From assembly GCF_001953955.1 (NCBI RefSeq), contig NZ_CP019300.1, forward strand, positions 1,302,001-1,366,000: 64,000 bases of DNA, in the 5' to 3' direction. Of the stretch, positions 8,717 to 17,077 are shown piece by piece. Under the pieces are notes generated by a model that did no database searches, had not been told where the DNA came from, and saw only the letters and a program-made list of their open reading frames with translations. The DNA is from Prevotella intermedia ATCC 25611 = DSM 20706. Lineage in GTDB: Bacteria > Bacteroidota > Bacteroidia > Bacteroidales > Bacteroidaceae. The translations under genes and the position numbers were made by a program. Within the stretch, counting starts at the first letter, position 1. Each line of letters opens with the position of its first letter.

Positions 8717-9781
8717 CTAAATTCGCGTGCGATGATAGAAGTCCATATTTTCTTTCGATAAAAGTTCTATCGACATATAGTTGATAGGACGAACGTCTTT
8801 CTTTAAGACAATCTTCTGAAACAATGTATCCACACTTGAAAAGCCTTGTTGGTAAGCGTGCTGTGCGATAAGGAAGGAAATACTGCCTTTTCGCATACAT
8901 TCTGCGTTTCGGGGAACCATATCGTAGCCCATAATCTGCACGTTTTTTCGGTTTGTTTCTAAAATGAAATCGCCTACAATGTATGCCTTTGAATTGATGG
9001 TGAAACAATGATGAACATCAGGATTGGCAGTGAAAAAGTCTTCCAACATCGCATTGTAGGTTGCCTTGTTTTTACCCATAGGCAAATCCAGTACCTTTAT
9101 TTCAACTTTCGGATAGAACTTTTCCATATAATTGCGAAATCCCACCTCGCGGTTCTCCTGCTGTCGGCTCGTAATTTTCCCTTCAAAGGTTTGCCTCATC
9201 AACATTATCGACTTTTCTTTTTGTGCAATCAGCATCAGCATCTTTGCAGCAAAATAGCCACTTTGAAACGAATCCTGTCCATAAAACGACAGTGGGTTCA
9301 AGTCGGGCATATACGAATCTAACAATACAAACGGGATATTGCACTTGTGGAGTTCGTCGGCAAAGACCTTTGTAGCCTCTAACGTTGTTGGAACCAATAT
9401 AACTCCATCGGGCTTTTCGTCCAAACATCTTTGGCAAGTTTCCAAGTACGATTCTGGTTGGAGGCGGCTAAAATGCCTTAACTTTATGTTCAAATGAAAG
9501 TCGCGTCTGAATTCAACGGCCTTTATTGCTCCTATTTCAATCTCTTGCCAATAGGCTTCGCTCGTGTGTTTGGGCAATATGCAATATAAAGTATAGCTCT
9601 TGTTGTATGCCAATGCGCTTGCGTAAACATTGGGTTGGTAGTTTATTTCCTTCAAAACCTTCTCTACTTTCTCCAATGCAGACTTAGAAACATTAGGGCG
9701 TTTGTGCAGAACTCTATCCACAGTACCAACGCTCACGCCCGCCCTTGCAGCTATATCTTTTATTCTTATTCTATCACCCAT
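8717..9781 (-). CDS. LacI/GalR family transcriptional regulator
   Basis: A 354-residue regulator. Residues 5-26 hold the classical LacI helix-turn-helix (IKDIAARAGVSVGTVDRVLH), then the hinge helix (YQPNVYASALAY). The remainder is a type I periplasmic-binding-protein fold as ligand domain (GVILVPTT, PFVLLDSYMPDL, IMGYDMVPRN). Divergent from the large sensor gene at 9887. Unlike most LacI regulators it is not next to a sugar utilisation cluster; its only visible partner is the unknown gene at 7867-8679. The ligand is probably a small sugar-like molecule, by family. Confidence 0.92.
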   Translation of the reverse strand: MGDRIRIKDIAARAGVSVGTVDRVLHKRPNVSKSALEKVEKVLKEINYQPNVYASALAYNKSYTLYCILPKHTSEAYWQEIEIGAIKAVEFRRDFHLNIKLRHFSRLQPESYLETCQRCLDEKPDGVILVPTTLEATKVFADELHKCNIPFVLLDSYMPDLNPLSFYGQDSFQSGYFAAKMLMLIAQKEKSIMLMRQTFEGKITSRQQENREVGFRNYMEKFYPKVEIKVLDLPMGKNKATYNAMLEDFFTANPDVHHCFTINSKAYIVGDFILETNRKNVQIMGYDMVPRNAECMRKGSISFLIAQHAYQQGFSSVDTLFQKIVLKKDVRPINYMSIELLSKENMDFYHRTRI

Positions 9782-9885
9782 ACGGCGTTTCCTATTTTAT
9801 TTCTTGCAAAAATAATAATAATAGTTGGGAATTAAGGTGTATTGAAGCCTCTTTTTCAGCCAAAGCAATATAAAAAATGAAACTA

Positions 9886-9920
9886 TTTGGTATTTTATCC
9901 AATTATCTTTTGTATTTTTG
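9886..9920 (+). promoter_or_regulatory. Predicted promoter for the sensor/response-regulator operon
   Basis: TTTG at 9886-9889 and TATTTTTG at 9913-9920, 23 bp apart. The boxes overlap the 5' end of the open reading frame, which implies that translation starts downstream of about 9927 rather than at the TTG at 9887. Confidence 0.45.
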
Positions 9921-12900
9921 TATCAAATATAAGAGTTATCTTACAAACGAGGAAACATAAACCAGGAACATACCTTATAATTATATTTATATTGGTTTTA
10001 TGTTCTTTTCTTTCGGCTTGTTCACGAGTAGATACGGATAAAGTGGACAGGTTGAATAGTATTTCCTATTCTTACCACTATCGGAATATAGACACAGCAT
10101 ACGTGTATGCTAAACGTGCATTGGAACTTTCAAAAGGCTATGATGCAGGAAAGGCAGAGGCATTGAACAATCTGGCCTTTGTTGATATAGTAAGAATGAA
10201 TTATAAAAGTGCCTATGAGAAGTTGGACAGTGTGCTTTCCATAACGAACAATCAGGTAGAACTTCTGATTGCCGATGTTCAGTTGATGCGTCTATGTCAG
10301 AGAGAATCGAAGAATAAAGACTTCTATGACTTCAGAGAAAAGGCGATTAGGCGGCAAAAGCGTATTGCTGAAGAGGAGAAACTGCTGACGGAGCATCAGC
10401 GAAAACGAATGGTTTATGCCAATTCCGAATTTAGTATTGTGTCTTCTACCTATTATTATTATGTGGGCTTGCGTGCACAATCGGCGCAAGCTATGGAAGA
10501 TATAAACGAAGAACTGATAGCTCGTGACGATACGGCACAATATCTTAATTATCTTTATAATATTGGTGCCGGGGGCATTATAAACAAGGGGACACAGCAA
10601 GAAGTCAGCCAACAGGAGTTTGATTATTTGATGCGATGCTTCATAGCAGCACAACAGCATGGCTATATATACTGGCAGGCGAACTCGTTGCAAGGTTTAA
10701 GCGAACATCTTATTATATCTGAAATGCGTGATAAATTAATAGCAGACAATTATGCGTCTATCCGATTTATCAACGCAGATAATGTTCCTGACAGCTTGTT
10801 GGCAGGAAACTTAGCAGAAAGAGCTACCGATTTATTCATAAGATATGGTGATGTGTATCAAATTGCGGGTGCTTTTAGAACGTTGGCGTCGTGTTATTGG
10901 CAAATCAACAATTATCCATCTGCCATCATTTGTCTGCAAGATGCATTGGAAAAGAACAAAGCTATCAATCAAGCACCCGACTTGGTGGCTTCTATTCGCG
11001 AGCAGTTGAGCGTGGTTTATGCAGCTGTAAACGACAAGCAAGGCAGCGATTTTAACCGCAATATCTACCTCGACTTGCAGGAACAAACACGCCAAGATAG
11101 GTATTTGGAGTCGCGTGCAGGAATCCTTGAATCAACTTCGCAACAGCTGAATCTTATGATAGTTGCTGTCTTGGTAATGATAGCATTGGTGCTGGGCTTG
11201 CTTTTACTATTCCATTATCTAAAGAAAAGAAATACAAATGGCAACTCATTAGACGACCTACTGCTACCATTGAAAGAGTGGCAAGTGCAAAACGAGAAAG
11301 AACTTGAAGACCTTGAGGAAGAGTATCAGGAGGTACAAGAAGCCTCTTATATAACGCATACCAACGTAGTAAAGAATAAAAAGCGAAACATAGAAAAGCG
11401 TGCGAAACTGTTTCTTGTCAATACACTGAACCCTTTGATTGATAGAATGATTCACGAAATCAAACAATTGAAAACCAACAAAGGGACAGAGGCATTAAGA
11501 AACGAACGATATGCCTATATTGCAGAACTCACAGACGACATCAATAAATATAATAATGTATTGACGCAGTGGATTCAGTTGCAACAAGGAGAACTCTCTT
11601 TGCACATTGAGAGTTTCTCGTTGCAGCAAGTGTTTGATGTTGTAGCAAAGTCGAGAAAGGCTTTTGAACTGAAAGGTATAACATTAAACATAGAGCCAAC
11701 GCAGAGTATAGTGAAAGCCGATAGGGTACTCACGTTGTTTATGATAAACACGTTGGCAGAAAATGCTCGCAAGTTTACGGCTGAAGGGGATATGGTTTCC
11801 ATATCTTCAAAGGAAGAAACAGATTTCATTGAAATATCTGTGAAAGACACAGGGGTAGGGATTGAACCTGAAGCATTGCATCATATCTTCGACCGAAAGG
11901 TAATTGTGGACAATAAGGAAACAAACTCTCACGGCTTCGGGCTTATGAATTGCAATGGCATCATTAATAAATACAAGAAAGTAAGCAAGCTGTTTGCCAT
12001 ATGTTCGATAGGTGTAGACAGTAAATTGGGCGAAGGCAGCAGGTTCTATTTCCGTCTTCCGAAAGGAATTGCTCGCATTTTGGTATTGCTTTGCCTGCTC
12101 TCCACTTCTTTGCTTTCGTATGCCAACGAACCTGATATACCTGTAAATGCAGACGCAAGCGAGCAGAATAATTCTTTAAGAGAGTTGGACATTGCGAATA
12201 TGTATGCCGATTCGGCTTACTTCAGTAATATAAAAGGAGATTATAAGCGAACTTTAGACTTTGCTGATACCTGTCGTTACTACTTGAACAAGTATTATTT
12301 GCGATTAAATCCGAATGGCAGACATCTGATGAAACGCATTGCCGACGACAACATTACGCCTGCAGAAGTGCAATGGCTGTACGATGATTTGCCAACAAAC
12401 TTCAGTATTATACTTGACATTCGTAACGAAAGCGCAGTCGCAGCATTGGCTCTTCACGATTGGGCGTTGTACAGATACAACAACAATGTATATACATTAT
12501 TATTTAAAGAAAACTCAGCCGACAAGAATTTGGGCGAGTATTGCCGTATGATGCAACGTTCGGAATCGAACAAAAACGTAGCTATTGTTTTATTGATATT
12601 GCTTCTTTTATCCATATTCCCGTTGTATTATTTTATGTATTATCGACAACGGTTCCGTTTTCAGTCATATGTTGAGAGCATTCGGCAGATAAACGCAATA
12701 CTTTTAAGCAACGGAACGCCCGTCGAGAAACAGCAAATGATAAGTGCCATTGCAACAAACAAATTCCCAGAGAGCTTGAAAGAAATAACGCAGAAGATTA
12801 ACGAGGCACTGAAAAAGTCTATTGAAAGTTATAATACAAGCTCAACAAACATAGAGTTGGCGCAAGACGAATTGCGAAGAATGGAGTTTGAAAACAACAA

Positions 12901-13507
12901 GCTGCACGTAAGTAACAATATATTAGATAATTGTCTTTCTACATTGAAGCACGAAACAATGTACTATCCATCAAGAATAAGTCAGCTTATTTCCGAGAAA
13001 GACGCCGAATTGGAAACGATTGACGAGCTATCCGTATATTATAAGGAACTCTATTCTATGCTGAGTATGCAGGCTATGCACCAAGTTTCGGTTATCAAAC
13101 CAGTGTATAGGCGCATAGAAGTCAGCGAACTGCTTGCCAAAAATATGGAACTTTCATCGCCGGAAATGGGAAAGTTAGCCGTCTTGGGCGATGTAGATTT
13201 ACTGAAATACCTATTTGAATTGTTACAGAAACAAGATGCTAACGAACGCATCAAAGTAGATGTGGAAAGTTTATCGCCCGAATATCTAACACTCCATTTA
13301 TATATGTCGCAGTTGCAACTGTCCGATGAAGCCTGTGCAAACTTATTCGTTCCAAGCATCGAGCATTCACCTTATATGATATGCAGGCAGATTGTACGCG
13401 AGAATGGAGAATTTTTCAACCGCCACCGTTGTGGAATCATCGCCCACAACACCGACAGGGGGACCACATTGAGTATAACATTATCACAAGCAAAGAAAGA
13501 ACAATAA
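9887..13507 (+). CDS. Composite membrane sensor: TPR region plus HATPase domain, with a second membrane-sensor half (DUF5112/DUF5113-like)
   Basis: A 1206-residue protein. Residues about 28-45 form a lipoprotein-type signal ending LSAC with Cys45. A helical TPR-like periplasmic region follows, then a membrane helix near 423-445, a coiled coil, and a kinase core with HEIKQLK as possible phospho-acceptor region. The ATPase domain shows the N box (NTLAENARKF, near 617), G1 (DTGVGI, near 653) and G2 (HGFGLMNC, near 681). A second hydrophobic segment (727-745), another helical region, a membrane helix (896-919) and a C-terminal domain without clear ATP motifs follow. The architecture resembles Bacteroidetes DUF5112/DUF5113 sensors. 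The start is uncertain: no ATG or GTG is in frame between the -7 box at 9913 and the lipobox. The response regulator follows 6 bp later. Confidence 0.8.
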   Translation: MVFYPIIFCIFVSNIRVILQTRKHKPGTYLIIIFILVLCSFLSACSRVDTDKVDRLNSISYSYHYRNIDTAYVYAKRALELSKGYDAGKAEALNNLAFVDIVRMNYKSAYEKLDSVLSITNNQVELLIADVQLMRLCQRESKNKDFYDFREKAIRRQKRIAEEEKLLTEHQRKRMVYANSEFSIVSSTYYYYVGLRAQSAQAMEDINEELIARDDTAQYLNYLYNIGAGGIINKGTQQEVSQQEFDYLMRCFIAAQQHGYIYWQANSLQGLSEHLIISEMRDKLIADNYASIRFINADNVPDSLLAGNLAERATDLFIRYGDVYQIAGAFRTLASCYWQINNYPSAIICLQDALEKNKAINQAPDLVASIREQLSVVYAAVNDKQGSDFNRNIYLDLQEQTRQDRYLESRAGILESTSQQLNLMIVAVLVMIALVLGLLLLFHYLKKRNTNGNSLDDLLLPLKEWQVQNEKELEDLEEEYQEVQEASYITHTNVVKNKKRNIEKRAKLFLVNTLNPLIDRMIHEIKQLKTNKGTEALRNERYAYIAELTDDINKYNNVLTQWIQLQQGELSLHIESFSLQQVFDVVAKSRKAFELKGITLNIEPTQSIVKADRVLTLFMINTLAENARKFTAEGDMVSISSKEETDFIEISVKDTGVGIEPEALHHIFDRKVIVDNKETNSHGFGLMNCNGIINKYKKVSKLFAICSIGVDSKLGEGSRFYFRLPKGIARILVLLCLLSTSLLSYANEPDIPVNADASEQNNSLRELDIANMYADSAYFSNIKGDYKRTLDFADTCRYYLNKYYLRLNPNGRHLMKRIADDNITPAEVQWLYDDLPTNFSIILDIRNESAVAALALHDWALYRYNNNVYTLLFKENSADKNLGEYCRMMQRSESNKNVAIVLLILLLLSIFPLYYFMYYRQRFRFQSYVESIRQINAILLSNGTPVEKQQMISAIATNKFPESLKEITQKINEALKKSIESYNTSSTNIELAQDELRRMEFENNKLHVSNNILDNCLSTLKHETMYYPSRISQLISEKDAELETIDELSVYYKELYSMLSMQAMHQVSVIKPVYRRIEVSELLAKNMELSSPEMGKLAVLGDVDLLKYLFELLQKQDANERIKVDVESLSPEYLTLHLYMSQLQLSDEACANLFVPSIEHSPYMICRQIVRENGEFFNRHRCGIIAHNTDRGTTLSITLSQAKKEQ

Positions 13508-13513
13508 AAAGAT

Positions 13514-14239
13514 ATGGAAGATTTTAAAGTAATTATTGTTGAGGACGTACCTTTAGAACTTAAAGGAACAGAAGGCATTTTTCGTAACGAAATACCAGAA
13601 GCGCATATTATAGGTACTGCCGAAAACGAAGTAGCTTATTGGAAACTGATGAAGGCTGAGTTGCCCGATTTGGTATTGTTGGACTTAGGTTTGGGTGGTT
13701 CGACGACAATCGGCGTAGAAATTTGCCGTCAGACAAAAGAGTTATATCCCAACCTAAAGGTATTGATTTTTACGGGCGAGATATTGAACGAGAAACTATG
13801 GGTAGACGTTTTAGATGCTGGAGCTGACGGAATTTGCCTGAAAAGTGGGGAACTTCTCACACGAGGCGATGTGTCAAGCGTTATGAGTGGAAAACGTTTG
13901 GTTTTCAATCAGCCTATTTTGCAAAAGATAGTAGAGAAGTTTAAATACAGCATTAACAACCAATTGATGCGCCAAGAGGCATTAATCGACTACGAAATAG
14001 ACGAGTACGACGAGCGTTTCCTGCGCCATTTGGCTTTGGGTTACACCAAGGAACAGATTACAAATCTGCGTGGTATGCCTTTCGGGGTAAAGAGTTTGGA
14101 AAAACGCCAGAACGAACTCGTGCAGAAACTATTTGGCGACGACCGTAGAGGACAGAGTGTTAATGCTACTCGTTTGGTAGTGCGTGCGTTGGAATTACGG
14201 ATTATAGACATAGACAACTTGTATTCAGATGAAGAATAA
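13514..14239 (+). CDS. Response regulator with divergent LuxR-like output domain
   Basis: A 241-residue two-component response regulator. The receiver domain (1-120) has the acidic pair Glu10-Asp11, the phospho-acceptor Asp57 (VLLDLGLGG), Thr87 (IFTGE) and Lys110 (CLKSGE). The C-terminal region (165-236) reads like a distant LuxR helix-turn-helix (FLRHLALGYTKEQITNLRG ... NATRLVVRALELRII), which presumably binds DNA. It begins 6 bp after the sensor gene, its likely cognate kinase, and its last 11 bp overlap the next membrane-protein gene. Confidence 0.85.
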   Translation: MEDFKVIIVEDVPLELKGTEGIFRNEIPEAHIIGTAENEVAYWKLMKAELPDLVLLDLGLGGSTTIGVEICRQTKELYPNLKVLIFTGEILNEKLWVDVLDAGADGICLKSGELLTRGDVSSVMSGKRLVFNQPILQKIVEKFKYSINNQLMRQEALIDYEIDEYDERFLRHLALGYTKEQITNLRGMPFGVKSLEKRQNELVQKLFGDDRRGQSVNATRLVVRALELRIIDIDNLYSDEE

Positions 14240-14864
14240 GTATGGAATTATAGCATTGGGCTTAATGATGATGCAGTTGCTAACCGTGTTTGGTTCATGG
14301 TTGGTAACTGCAGCATTCCCCGATGTCAATATTAATTCTTTACTCAGCGGCAGGGGCTTTCGATGGTTTGTAGGGCAGTTTACGAACAATCTGAAGAGTG
14401 ATATGCTTGTGTGGCTGTTACTTTTTTCTATTGCTTGGGGCGTCTATAAAACAAGCGGACTCCACGATATGTTATGTAAATTGATATGCAGGAAAAATAA
14501 GTTTGCCGATTTCCGTTATAGAGAGAGGGTAGGGATAAGGCTTGCCTTGTTCGATTTCGTATTCTTCATAGCATTGAGCATCATCTTCACGATGTTGCCC
14601 GAATCCCCTTTGCTAAGTGTTACAGGAAGTCTGTTCCCCAGCAGTTTCTCTTTAGGACTTATTCCAGCCCTGTCTTCCATCGTCATTGTTTCTTCTTTAT
14701 CGTATGGCGTTGCGTGCGGAAAACTGAAAACCCTGTCGGAAGCGTACGACTCTATTTCAAGTGGTTTGGTTTTTTGCAGCAAACTGTTTCCTATGTATAT
14801 TTTAGTTGTTCAACTATTTTATATGATAGCCTACGTATTCAATTTGAACCTATCAATATATTAA
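14229..14864 (+). CDS. Multi-pass membrane protein, possibly a short AbgT-like protein
   Basis: A 211-residue integral membrane protein with about five hydrophobic segments (residues about 7-30, 58-75, 105-122, 140-165, 182-208). Segments such as RVGIRLALFDFVFFIALSII and SLGLIPALSSIVIVSSLSYG faintly resemble AbgT p-aminobenzoyl-glutamate transporters, but it is less than half their length (about 500), so this is only a guess. It overlaps the response regulator by 11 bp, which makes it the third cotranscribed member of the sensory operon, perhaps a sensor accessory or target. Confidence 0.6.
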   Translation: MKNKYGIIALGLMMMQLLTVFGSWLVTAAFPDVNINSLLSGRGFRWFVGQFTNNLKSDMLVWLLLFSIAWGVYKTSGLHDMLCKLICRKNKFADFRYRERVGIRLALFDFVFFIALSIIFTMLPESPLLSVTGSLFPSSFSLGLIPALSSIVIVSSLSYGVACGKLKTLSEAYDSISSGLVFCSKLFPMYILVVQLFYMIAYVFNLNLSIY

Positions 14865-15024
14865 TATGGTATAAACGATTGTGCTTCCAATAAACAGTAA
14901 TACTTGTCAGTGCTCGTTTTTCTAATTTTTTTGCTTCTTGGTTCATACACCATTATAATTTCGTTTATAGGGTATTGAATTTACCTTTTTTGCTCAATGC
15001 AGATGCTGGAAATAACTCTTACAT

Positions 15025-15210
15025 TGTAAAGATAATTCTGAAGAAAAACGATAATTTCGATTTAGCATTGCGAAAGCGCCTGTTTTGCACGGTAAAAGCG
15101 TAGGTTTTGCATCGCAAAACAGCCGCTTTTGGAATGTAAAACAATAGCTTTTATAACGTGTTGATAATTAATGTATTACACAATAGTAAACCCTGTGAAA
15201 AATATTTACA
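15025..15210. repeat. Dispersed palindromic element, copy R3 (loop inverted relative to flanks)
   Basis: Flanks are in reverse orientation (left tgtaaagataattctg, right gtgaaaaatatttaca). The central loop between the arms, acggtaaaagcgtaggttttgcatc at about 15089-15113, is in forward orientation. In all other copies loop and flanks agree in orientation, so this copy carries a flipped centre. The left arm also has a g-to-c change (gcgcctgttttgc). Confidence 0.9.
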
Positions 15211-15473
15211 CTCTTTTTGTCTTCTTTTTCCCTATTAAATAACTTATTTACTAAAGTTTTACTCTTCATTGTCTACTCGGTTCTCCATAGCAAAAAATCT
15301 TCTGCGTTTTCAGTACAACAATACCATATAAAAACAGTGAAAACACTAAAATGAAGCCAAAGCAAGAATAAAATATGAAGTTTTTGTATTTGTATAACTT
15401 CCTCAAAACTACCAATATAGTTGAGAAAGCAGTTTTTATCCATAAAGAAAGTATGAAAAAAAGCGTAGTAAAA

Positions 15474-15505
15474 TTTGGAGGAATAAAAAGAATACAGTAC
15501 CTTTG
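15474..15505 (+). promoter_or_regulatory. Predicted promoter of the tRNA operon
   Basis: TTTG (15474-15477) and TACCTTTG (15498-15505) separated by exactly 20 bp, a consensus Bacteroidetes promoter, 41 bp before tRNA-Pro. Confidence 0.8.
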
Positions 15506-15546
15506 CACTCGCAAATCAGAAATAGAGTAATCTATGAAGATAGCAG

Positions 15547-15620
15547 CGGGGTGTAGCGCAGCCCGGTAGCGCGCCTGGTTTGGGACCAGGTGGTCGCAGG
15601 TTCGAATCCTGTCGCCCCGA
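15547..15620 (+). tRNA. tRNA-Pro (TGG)
   Basis: Acceptor stem CGGGGTG pairs with CGCCCCG (one G-U), discriminator A. The anticodon arm cctgg-tttggga-ccagg gives anticodon TGG. The T arm (gcaggttcgaatcctgt) is canonical. CCA is not encoded. Confidence 0.95.
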
Positions 15621-15652
15621 CTATTTAAAGCATTTGGTGAAATGTTTGTTTT

Positions 15653-15725
15653 GCGGAAATAGCTCAGTTGGTAGAGCACAACCTTGCCAAGGTTGGGGTC
15701 GCGAGTTCGAGTCTCGTTTTCCGCT
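15653..15725 (+). tRNA. tRNA-Gly (GCC), copy 1
   Basis: 73 nt; acceptor GCGGAAA pairs with TTTCCGC, discriminator T. The anticodon arm aacct-tgccaag-gtt region reads GCC. It is identical to the second copy at 15989-16061. CCA is not encoded. Confidence 0.95.
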
Positions 15726-15772
15726 CTTTTTTGAAATATTGGTATAAGTAGATAGAGACCTGTTCTCAAAAT

Positions 15773-15852
15773 GCCCAGGTGGCGGAATTGGTAGACGCGC
15801 ACGTTTCAGGTGCGTGTGTTTATACGTGCAGGTTCGAGTCCTGTTCTGGGCA
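15773..15852 (+). tRNA. tRNA-Leu (CAG)
   Basis: Class II tRNA with a variable arm (about tgtttatacgtgca). Acceptor GCCCAGG pairs with TCTGGGC, D arm TGGCGGAATTGGTAGACGC typical of Leu, anticodon loop ttCAGgt. CCA is not encoded. Confidence 0.92.
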
Positions 15853-15877
15853 CTACTACTTATATAGCAAAATACTT

Positions 15878-15961
15878 GGAGAGGTGGCGGAATTGGTAGA
15901 CGCGCTACTTTGAGGGGGTAGTGAAAATTGCTTCGTGGGAGTTCGAGTCTCCTCCTCTTCA
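15878..15961 (+). tRNA. tRNA-Leu (GAG)
   Basis: 84-nt class II tRNA. Acceptor GGAGAGG pairs with CCTCTTC (one G-U), leucine-type D arm, anticodon stem ctact/ggtag with loop ttGAGgg. CCA is not encoded. Confidence 0.92.
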
Positions 15962-15988
15962 CTTAATAAGAGAAATCTTATTTGTTTT

Positions 15989-16061
15989 GCGGAAATAGCT
16001 CAGTTGGTAGAGCACAACCTTGCCAAGGTTGGGGTCGCGAGTTCGAGTCTCGTTTTCCGCT
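15989..16061 (+). tRNA. tRNA-Gly (GCC), copy 2
   Basis: Identical in all 73 nt to copy 1 at 15653-15725, and the identity runs a few bases into both flanks (tttgtttt before, ctctt after), which suggests a recent duplication or gene conversion within the operon. Confidence 0.95.
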
Positions 16062-16094
16062 CTTATTTTAGAGAAACATACTAACACCGACTAA

Positions 16095-16631
16095 ATGAAT
16101 TTATACTTAAGATATTTCGATAACGAAACATTAGCATATAATGTTGAAGAAGCTTTAGATTTTTTAGCATCAATTCCTGATATTCAGCTCACACCTGAAT
16201 TGGAAGACGATATACGTTTATATGCCGAAAGCGATGTTTACTATCCAAAGCGTTACAAAGTACGCCCACGTATTTATTTCATTATCATTAAGACCGAAGC
16301 TGAAACAATGCTCGATTTCAAGCAGAAAAAAGCTGTAAGAACGGGTGGGGTGGCATTGAAGAAAGACAATCCAACCATAATGCATCTTAACGAAGAACGC
16401 GATGGCTGGTACGAAGGTACTCTGAGTTTCAAGCGTGTGGTTTATATTGCAGCAACAGGAAAGCACGAATATCGTGATACAACATTTGTAGCGCAGTGCA
16501 AATCTGTTTCTGGTATCGATTGCTGTAATCGTATTGTCGATTATCTGAAAGACCGTGTAGATTCTCGTAGCCAGTTCCCTTCTGCCAAAGGCAAGAACTT
16601 TAGCTTCAGATACCTTGGTATGTGGAAGTAA
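16095..16631 (+). CDS. Hypothetical protein upstream of ssb
   Basis: A 178-residue soluble protein with no recognised domain. Visible features are an acidic N-terminal half (residues 10-48, many Glu/Asp), a strand-rich middle (KRYKVRPRIYFIIIKTEAE, WYEGTLSFKRVVYIAATGK) and a basic C-terminus. It begins 33 bp after the last tRNA and is followed 35 bp later by ssb, a conserved-looking position that hints at a link to DNA metabolism, but this is inference. No alternative start is compelling; the ATG at 16095 is used. Confidence 0.75.
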   Translation: MNLYLRYFDNETLAYNVEEALDFLASIPDIQLTPELEDDIRLYAESDVYYPKRYKVRPRIYFIIIKTEAETMLDFKQKKAVRTGGVALKKDNPTIMHLNEERDGWYEGTLSFKRVVYIAATGKHEYRDTTFVAQCKSVSGIDCCNRIVDYLKDRVDSRSQFPSAKGKNFSFRYLGMWK

Positions 16632-16666
16632 TTCCCACTATCAAGTAAACAATAAAATATTCACCC

Positions 16667-17077
16667 ATGAACAAGGTTATGTTAATAGGTCATGTAGGAA
16701 AAGACCCTGAAGTGCATTATTACGATGCCGATCAGTGTGTGGCGTCTTTCCCTTTGGCAACAACCGAAAGGGGCTACACTTTAGCAAATGGAACGAAAGT
16801 TCCCGATCATACCGACTGGCATAATATCGTATTGTTCAAGAGTTTGGGTAAGTATGCAGAGAAATACATTCATAAAGGCGACAAGCTGTATGTTGAAGGG
16901 CGTGTAAGATACCGAAGTTATGACGATAAGAAAGGTGTCCGACGACAGACTACGGAGATTTATGCCGACTCTTTGGAATGGTTAGCTGCACCTAAGAAAG
17001 CGGAAAGTTCTAATGTTGAGAGTGGAGAAACATTATCAACGATGGACGAAATGGAAAATTCCAAATTACCATTTTAA
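16667..17077 (+). CDS. ssb: Single-stranded DNA-binding protein
   Basis: A 136-residue SSB that coats single-stranded DNA in replication and repair. The OB fold occupies residues 1-107 (MNKVMLIGHVGKDPEV start, DWHNIVLFKSLGKYAEKYIHKGDKLYVEGR core). A short linker leads to an acidic tail, DEMENSKLPF, equivalent to the DDDIPF tip that recruits partner proteins. gldE starts immediately after the stop (adjacent bases 17077/17078), so the genes are cotranscribed. Confidence 0.95.
   Translation: MNKVMLIGHVGKDPEVHYYDADQCVASFPLATTERGYTLANGTKVPDHTDWHNIVLFKSLGKYAEKYIHKGDKLYVEGRVRYRSYDDKKGVRRQTTEIYADSLEWLAAPKKAESSNVESGETLSTMDEMENSKLPF

Larger units (their letters stand above)
14865..15546. other. Intergenic region before the tRNA operon
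   Basis: About 680 bp without a gene. It holds repeat copy R3 (15025-15210), an AT-rich stretch with no coding signal (15211-15470), and the tRNA-operon promoter (15474-15505). A long minus-strand open frame here runs on through the tRNA genes and is not considered coding. Confidence 0.7.

Noticed and set aside
15266..15962. Minus-strand open frames of 113-178 codons
   Set aside because: They run through the tRNA genes on the opposite strand and are by-products of tRNA sequence.
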